Below, piece after piece: positions 58,064 through 64,000 of a stretch of 64,000 bases of DNA (position 1 is the stretch's first letter; every line of letters begins with the position of its first letter). A program made the translations under genes and the position numbers. This DNA comes from Sphingorhabdus profundilacus. Lineage in GTDB: Bacteria; Pseudomonadota; Alphaproteobacteria; Sphingomonadales; Sphingomonadaceae. The stretch is taken from contig NZ_SDWJ01000001.1 in NCBI RefSeq assembly GCF_009769755.1, forward strand, positions 744,001-808,000, written 5' to 3'. The notes under the pieces were generated by a model. It saw only the letters and a list, made by a program, of their open reading frames with translations. It was not told where the DNA came from and ran no database searches.

Positions 58064-58693
58064 TTATGACGCTTTTTCGAACGCGACCGAAATATCGAGC
58101 ACCACGTCGTCGGAAATAACCGGAATGCCATAAGACACGCCAAATTCGCTCCGCTTGATCGTGGTTGTCGCATGGAAGCCGATAGTGGCTTTCTTGTTAA
58201 ACGGATTGTTCCCCGCGCCTGAAAATTTCGCGTCCAGAACGACCGGTTTTGTTACGCCGTTCAGCGTCAGATCGCCGGTGATCTTTGCCGTCATGCCGCT
58301 GGCTTCGACTTTGGTCGACACAAATTTAGCATCGGCCGGGGCGGCACCGAAAAAGTCGGCTTTCCCGCCATTCTTACCGGGTGAGAGCATATGGCCGGTC
58401 AAACCGGCATTGGCTGTCGTCAATTTGCCGACGGGAATAGTGATGTCGACCTTGGCGGCGTTCGGCTTCGCTGGATCGATATTCAACGTACCTGTCGCGT
58501 CGCCAAAAATGCCGAAATAATCGTTGAAGCCGAAATGGCTTACGCGCCATCCGATCAATGTGTGGCTGGGGTCGGTTTTATAGGTACCGGCGGCGACCCG
58601 GCTAATGTCGGCAACGCCGGGCAATTGCGGCGCGCTTTGCGCCATCAATGGCAATGCGGCCAAAAGGGGCAAAGCAAGAAGAAATTTACGCAT
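58064..58693 (-). CDS. YceI-family periplasmic protein
   Basis: Lipocalin-like beta-barrel family that binds isoprenoid lipids in the periplasm. The 209-residue product has a signal peptide (ending SAPQ, about residue 20), then AAGTYKTDPSHTLIGWRVSH, FGFNDYFGIFGDATGTLNID, HMLSPGKNGGKADFFGA and KFSGAGNNPFNKKATIGFHA. Sphingomonad YceI proteins are often near cytochrome b561; none was seen here. Confidence 0.9.
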   Translation of the reverse strand: MRKFLLALPLLAALPLMAQSAPQLPGVADISRVAAGTYKTDPSHTLIGWRVSHFGFNDYFGIFGDATGTLNIDPAKPNAAKVDITIPVGKLTTANAGLTGHMLSPGKNGGKADFFGAAPADAKFVSTKVEASGMTAKITGDLTLNGVTKPVVLDAKFSGAGNNPFNKKATIGFHATTTIKRSEFGVSYGIPVISDDVVLDISVAFEKAS

Positions 58694-58704
58694 GGGGGAT
58701 GCTC

Positions 58705-58744
58705 CAAAAATAAAAGGGGAGGCACCATGTTGATGCCTCCCCTT
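58705..58744 (-). terminator. Rho-independent terminator of the ilv operon
   Basis: On the minus strand AAGGGGAGGCA-TCAACATGG-TGCCTCCCCTT is a perfect 11-bp stem followed by TTATTTTT. It lies 23 nt after the ilvC stop. Confidence 0.85.
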
Positions 58745-58767
58745 AAATAGTCAAGCTTTGATAGCGC

Positions 58768-59859
<1,092 letters not shown>

Positions 59860-60375
59860 TTAGCTCGCTTCGCTGCCCCGCATCAGGCCAACGATTCCGG
59901 TGCGGCCAACCTCGACAAGGCCGACTTCGCGCATCAATGTGACGAAGGTGTCGATCTTGTCTGGGCCACCTGTAATTTCAAAAATAAAGCTGCTGACCGT
60001 CGCATCGATGACGCGGGCGCGGTAAATGTCGGCCAGCCGCATAGCCTCGACCCGCTGGTCACCCGACCCCTGAACCTTGACCAGCGCCAGTTCGCGTTCG
60101 ACATGGGGGCCGGCCTCAGTCAGGTCGGTTACCTTGTGCACCGGCACCAGCCGTTCGCATTGCGCGATGATCTGGTCGATGACGGGCGGCGGACCTTTGG
60201 TGACGATGGTGATGCGGCTTGTCGTATGGTCTTCGCTGATGTCGGCCACGGTCAGGCTGTCGATATTATATCCGCGCGATGTAAACATGCCCGCGATCCG
60301 GGCCAAGGTTCCGGCTTCGTTATCGACGGTCAGCGTCAGGACGTGCCGCTCGGCGAGTTCTTCCTTGATATGCAT
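59860..60375 (-). CDS. ilvH: Acetolactate synthase small (regulatory) subunit
   Basis: Gives valine feedback control to acetolactate synthase. The 171-residue product has two ACT-type regions: HVLTLTVDNEAGTLARIAGM and RGYNIDSLTVADISEDHTTS in the first, and ELALVKVQGSGDQRVEAMRL and DATVSSFIFEITGGPDKIDT in the second. The stop of ilvB overlaps its ATG. Confidence 0.95.
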   Translation of the reverse strand: MHIKEELAERHVLTLTVDNEAGTLARIAGMFTSRGYNIDSLTVADISEDHTTSRITIVTKGPPPVIDQIIAQCERLVPVHKVTDLTEAGPHVERELALVKVQGSGDQRVEAMRLADIYRARVIDATVSSFIFEITGGPDKIDTFVTLMREVGLVEVGRTGIVGLMRGSEAS

Positions 60376-62144
60376 CAGACCAGCGCCTTTGCTTCGTCAT
60401 CCATCGTACCGGAAACTTCGTCCGAATTCAGGATCATTTCCGTGTGCGCCGCGCCAGATGGGATCATCGGGAAGCAATTCGCCTTTTTCGACACGCGGCA
60501 ATCGAACATCACAGGGCCATCATAGGCAAGCATTTCGGCGATGGCGGCGTCCAGTTCCTCCGGCTTTTCGCAACGTATGCCCTTCCAGCCATAGGCTTCG
60601 GCAAGCGCGACAAAGTCGGGCAGGCTGTCCGAATAACTTTCGGAATAGCGGCTTTCATAGGTCAGTTCCTGCCATTGGCGAACCATGCCCATCCATTCAT
60701 TGTTGAGGATGAAGACCTTGACCGGCAGGCGATATTGGGTGGCGGTGCCCATTTCCTGAATGTTCATCTGGATCGATGCTTCACCGGCAATATCGATGAC
60801 CAGCGCATCAGGATGGCCCATCTGCGCGCCAATGGCGGCGGGCAGGCCATAGCCCATCGTGCCAAGGCCGCCGCTTGTCAGCCATTTATTGGGCGCATCA
60901 AAATGGAAATGCTGCGCGGCCCACATCTGGTGCTGGCCAACCTCGGTCGTGATGATCGGGGCCTTGTCCTTCGTTGCGGCAAACAGCCGTTCGATGGCAA
61001 ATTGCGGCATGATTTCGTCGGTGCTGGCGGGGTAGTTCAGGCATTCAACCGCCCGCCAGCCTTTGATGCGTGCCCACCATTCGGTCAGCGGCTGCGGCTT
61101 GTACTTGCGCCCTTTCCACACATCGATCATTTGCCGGATCGCGGTGCCGACATCGGCGATAATCGGCAAATCGACACGGATTGTCTTGTTGATCGAGCTG
61201 CGGTCAATATCGATGTGGATTTTGTAACTGTCCGGTGAAAAGGCGTCCAGACGGCCTGTGACCCGATCATCAAAGCGCGCACCGAGGCAGAACATGACAT
61301 CGCACTGGTTCATCGCCATATTGGCTTCATAAGTACCGTGCATCCCCAGCATCCCCAGCCATGCGTCGCCAGAGGCAGGATAGGCGCCCAGACCCATCAG
61401 TGTCGAGGTAACGGGCGCACCGCACAATTCGGCCAGTTCGCGTAAAGCGGCGCTGGCATGTGGGCCGGAATTGATAATGCCGCCGCCGGTGTAGAAAATC
61501 GGGGCCTTGGCATTGGCGAGCAGATCCACAGCCTTGTTGATCGCGACATAGTCCGCTTCACCTGCTGCATGGAAACGATTGGGAACATTGCTTTTGATGT
61601 CCGTCCGCGCGGTGGCGACCTGCACATTTTTGGGAATGTCGATGACCACCGGACCGGGACGGCCCTTGGTCGCAATCATGAACGCCTCCCGCACTGTGGC
61701 GGCAAGGTCGGCGGGGTCTTTCACCAGATAATTATGTTTTGAACAATGGCGGGTGATGCCGACCGTATCTGCTTCCTGAAAGGCATCGGTGCCGATCAGG
61801 GTGGTGGCAACCTGACCGGTAAGGACGATCATCGGTATCGAATCCAGAAAAGCATCGGCGATACCCGTTACTGCATTGGTTGCGCCGGGGCCGGACGTCA
61901 CCAAAACAACGCCGGGTTTGCCGGTGGAACGCGCATAACCCTCCGCCGCGTGGGCGGCGCCCGCTTCGTGCCGGACCAGTACATGCTTGATCTTTTTCTG
62001 TTGGAACAAGGCGTCGTAAATCGGCAAAACCGCCCCGCCTGGATATCCGAATACGGTATCCACCCCCTGTTCAACGAGGCAGTCGATCAATATTTCCGCA
62101 CCGGATTTTTCGGGCACTTTGTTGTCCTGTTCGATAATGTTCAC
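60375..62144 (-). CDS. ilvB: Acetolactate synthase large (catalytic) subunit
   Basis: ThDP/FAD enzyme making acetolactate and acetohydroxybutyrate. The 589-residue product has VFGYPGGAVLPIYDAL, RHEAGAAHAAEGYARSTGKP (catalytic Glu), GPGATNAVTGIADAFLDSIP, and the ThDP motif IDIAGEASIQMNIQEMGTAT with ILNNEWMGMVRQW. Glu replaces the usual Asp in the GDG position (IAGEAS), so the motif reads GEAS; metal binding there deserves a look. First gene of the ilv operon. Confidence 0.95.
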   Translation of the reverse strand: MNIIEQDNKVPEKSGAEILIDCLVEQGVDTVFGYPGGAVLPIYDALFQQKKIKHVLVRHEAGAAHAAEGYARSTGKPGVVLVTSGPGATNAVTGIADAFLDSIPMIVLTGQVATTLIGTDAFQEADTVGITRHCSKHNYLVKDPADLAATVREAFMIATKGRPGPVVIDIPKNVQVATARTDIKSNVPNRFHAAGEADYVAINKAVDLLANAKAPIFYTGGGIINSGPHASAALRELAELCGAPVTSTLMGLGAYPASGDAWLGMLGMHGTYEANMAMNQCDVMFCLGARFDDRVTGRLDAFSPDSYKIHIDIDRSSINKTIRVDLPIIADVGTAIRQMIDVWKGRKYKPQPLTEWWARIKGWRAVECLNYPASTDEIMPQFAIERLFAATKDKAPIITTEVGQHQMWAAQHFHFDAPNKWLTSGGLGTMGYGLPAAIGAQMGHPDALVIDIAGEASIQMNIQEMGTATQYRLPVKVFILNNEWMGMVRQWQELTYESRYSESYSDSLPDFVALAEAYGWKGIRCEKPEELDAAIAEMLAYDGPVMFDCRVSKKANCFPMIPSGAAHTEMILNSDEVSGTMDDEAKALV

Positions 62145-62204
62145 ATCACGGCTTGGCCTATATTTTCGCCATGCTGCGCTGCAATAGATTTAGCAAGAGG
62201 GGTG

Positions 62205-62233
62205 CCACTAGTTATTAGAATATATTGTGTCAA
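62205..62233 (-). promoter_or_regulatory. ilv operon promoter
   Basis: On the minus strand TTGACA (62233-62228), a 17-nt spacer, then TAGTGG (62210-62205). It lies 61 nt upstream of the ilvB ATG, just past the miaA stop. The same TTGACA-N17-TAGTG layout occurs at tRNA-Asp. No attenuator hairpin or leader peptide was recognised. Confidence 0.5.
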
Positions 62234-62239
62234 CCATTA

Positions 62240-63172
62240 TTATTGTAATAATATTTCAATTTCATCGCTATATTTGCCACTTAAAATATCATTCCGCCTT
62301 GCCCATGCCGCTGGTGACTGGTTTCTGAACCAGGTATATTGCCGTTTGGCATATTGCCGTGTCGCTATTTTGCCCAGCGCCACGGCGTCATCCTGCGACA
62401 ATTGGCCAGACAGAAAGTCGGATATCTCACGAACGCCGATGGCGCGCATCACCGGGGCATCGCCGGGAATCCGCCGCGCCAGCAATGCCGAAACTTCTGC
62501 CACCGCACCTGCATCCATCATCGCGTCAAAGCGCCGATCGCACCGCTGATACAGCCAGTCACGCGGCGGCAGTAATATCAGGGGGCGCAATTCCACGGCA
62601 TCACTTATGCCCCCCACTTTGTCCCGCCGCCAGTCGGCAATGCTGCGCCCCGTTGCCCTAAAAACCTCCAGCGCGCGGGCGATCCGGCTGCTGTCGGATG
62701 GTGCCAGCATCGCGGCCATTTGAGGGTCCAGGGACCGCAATTCGGCAAAAGCGGCGGCCACATCTAGGCTGCGGATTTCTGCGCGCAACATAGGGTCGAT
62801 ATCCGGAATTGGCGCGATACCATCCAGCAAGGTTCGCACGTAAAGCCCGGTGCCCCCGACCAGCACCGGCAAAGCGCCCGATTGATGGGCGCGGGTGATT
62901 TCCGTTTTTGCATCAGCCGCCCATTGCGCCGCAGAGCAGGTTTTGGTCCCATCCAGATAGCCAAATAGACGATGCGGCGCGCTCGTGAGTTCGTGGGGTG
63001 AAGGTTGCGCGCTCAATATCGGTAAATCGGAATATACTTGCGCGCTGTCGGCGTTGATAATCACAATATTACGCTTTTTTGCCAGATGCAGCGCGAGTGC
63101 GGTCTTGCCGCTGGCGGTTGGACCCGCAATAAGCGCCAACTTCGGCTTAGTTTCAGGATTCGATATGCCCAT
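62240..63172 (-). CDS. miaA: tRNA dimethylallyltransferase
   Basis: Adds the isopentenyl group to A37 of tRNAs reading UNN codons. The 310-residue product has the P-loop LALIAGPTASGKTALALHLA, NADSAQVYSDLPILSAQPSP, FGYLDGTKTCSAAQWAADA, VGGTGLYVRTLLDGIAPIPD and near the end TRQYAKRQYTWFRNQ. ATG 63172 gives the normal N-terminus; a longer frame exists but its extra residues look unlike MiaA. Its first 8 bases overlap the divergent serB start. Confidence 0.94.
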   Translation of the reverse strand: MGISNPETKPKLALIAGPTASGKTALALHLAKKRNIVIINADSAQVYSDLPILSAQPSPHELTSAPHRLFGYLDGTKTCSAAQWAADAKTEITRAHQSGALPVLVGGTGLYVRTLLDGIAPIPDIDPMLRAEIRSLDVAAAFAELRSLDPQMAAMLAPSDSSRIARALEVFRATGRSIADWRRDKVGGISDAVELRPLILLPPRDWLYQRCDRRFDAMMDAGAVAEVSALLARRIPGDAPVMRAIGVREISDFLSGQLSQDDAVALGKIATRQYAKRQYTWFRNQSPAAWARRNDILSGKYSDEIEILLQ

Positions 63173-64000
63173 CGCCACGTTAATAGCAGCAGATTTGACC
63201 GAAAGCGGAGTAATTTCCGAAGCCTGTGACCGTCTGGCGCAGGCAGGCTGCATCCCGGCGGAGATCGAATGGATCGACACCGGCAAAGCCCTGGACATCG
63301 GCTTTACCGGAGACATAGCGTCCGCACGACGGGCGCTGTCCCCGCTTGAGGCGGATTTTGACATCATCTGCCAATCCGGCCTCCATCGCCGCAAGATGTT
63401 GCTGGTGTCCGATATGGATAGCACGATGATCACCGTCGAATGTATCGACGAACTGGCCGACTATGCCGGGATAAAGGTCGAAATTGCCGCGATCACCGAG
63501 CGCGCGATGGCAGGCGAGCTGGATTTTGCCGAGGCATTGACGGCGCGGGTCGCCTTGTTGGCGGGGCTAGATGAAAAAATCATTGCCCGATGCCTTGAAG
63601 AACGTGTGCGTCCAATGCCGGGGGCCGGGACTTTGGTAAAGACAATGGCCAATTGGGGCGCGCATCGGGTGCTGGTGTCGGGCGGATTTACGCGCTTTGC
63701 CGATGAGGTCGCGCACAATCTGGGTTTTGCCGAGGTTCACGCCAATATATTGGAAATTGTTGATGGCAATCTGACCGGTGCCTTGATCGGGTCGATTGTC
63801 GACGCGGCAACCAAGCGCGCGGTTCTGGAGGCTGCGGCGGCCAGACAGGGCATTTTGATGGAGGGGGCATTGGCGGTTGGCGATGGTGCAAACGACCTGC
63901 CCATGATCGCCGCTGCGGTTACAGGCGGGGGGATCGGTGCCGGTTTTCGCCCACGACCGGTTTTGGCGACGGCTTCCAATTTTGGGATCCGGCACAATGA
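63165..64000 (+). CDS. serB: Phosphoserine phosphatase (truncated at window edge)
   Basis: Last step of serine synthesis. 278 residues are visible; the end is cut by the window. An N-terminal ACT-like region (1-80) is followed by the HAD domain: motif I VSDMDSTMITVECIDELADY (nucleophile Asp in DMDST), motif II VLVSGGFTRFADEVA, and motif III/IV VGDGANDLPMIAAA. The length of SerB is usually about 290-300, so only a few residues are missing. AGGA lies 7 nt upstream of the ATG. Divergent from miaA with overlapping 5' ends. Confidence 0.94.
   Translation, partial: MPIATLIAADLTESGVISEACDRLAQAGCIPAEIEWIDTGKALDIGFTGDIASARRALSPLEADFDIICQSGLHRRKMLLVSDMDSTMITVECIDELADYAGIKVEIAAITERAMAGELDFAEALTARVALLAGLDEKIIARCLEERVRPMPGAGTLVKTMANWGAHRVLVSGGFTRFADEVAHNLGFAEVHANILEIVDGNLTGALIGSIVDAATKRAVLEAAAARQGILMEGALAVGDGANDLPMIAAAVTGGGIGAGFRPRPVLATASNFGIRHN

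Noticed and set aside
62145-62239. Attenuator with a branched-chain leader peptide upstream of ilvB
   Set aside because: No short ORF rich in Val, Leu or Ile and no competing hairpins were seen; only a promoter is supported.

Overview
The window looks like a chromosomal segment of a Sphingomonadales alphaproteobacterium, close to Sphingopyxis or Sphingorhabdus. This is inferred from the gene order (tkt-gap-pgk-aldolase; nuoA-N followed by birA-coaX-rnj; zapA-6S RNA-5-FCL), the GTTC-N7-GTTC LexA operators, DUF2842, DUF1467 and DUF2336 proteins, and many GTG starts with ATGA/GTGA overlaps. Most of it is core metabolism. Gene starts were moved where a ribosome binding site, signal peptide or overlap favours another codon.

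Layout. 1-1779 (minus): a diheme-cytochrome-type lipoprotein (cut by the window edge) coupled to a parallel beta-helix lipoprotein. 1904-2229: the tail of a dead tyrosine integrase beside tRNA-Pro(CGG). 2365-6993: thyA, then a branched-chain 2-oxoacid dehydrogenase operon (E1alpha, E1beta, E2; no E3). 7004-14792 (minus): four genes for secreted DUF11-type proteins and a very large outer-membrane-like protein. 15141-16757: tRNA-Asp, DUF2842, 5-formyl-THF cyclo-ligase, 6S RNA, zapA and a small coiled-coil protein. 17015-24331: tkt, gap, pgk, class I aldolase, thiE, efp and an inositol-monophosphatase-like gene. 24430-39552: the complete 14-subunit complex I operon with two extra tiny membrane-protein genes and four palindromic repeats in its junctions. 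39549-42977: birA, coaX, rnj, DUF1467. 42982-49439: a signalling or polarity-like cluster: a TipN-like two-TM coiled-coil protein, an HPt-like protein without its histidine, a degenerate nucleotidyltransferase-like membrane protein, DUF2336 and a histidine kinase without its histidine. 49446-55584: gltA, comEC, lexA, moeA, moaC. 55769-58693: a nitronate monooxygenase-like gene, a repeat-rich 0.8-kb gap, a YHS-domain protein and YceI. 58768-64000: ilvC, ilvH, ilvB, miaA and serB (cut by the right edge).

The strongest candidates for something undescribed are (i) the 43-49.4 kb cluster, where both the kinase and the HPt-like protein have lost the phospho-accepting histidine while the ATP-binding part of the kinase looks intact, and (ii) the four-gene DUF11/outer-membrane operon. 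The palindromic repeat family (at least seven copies, four inside the nuo operon) and the two small ORFs in nuo are further points of interest. All functional calls rest on reading motifs by eye; no searches were run.
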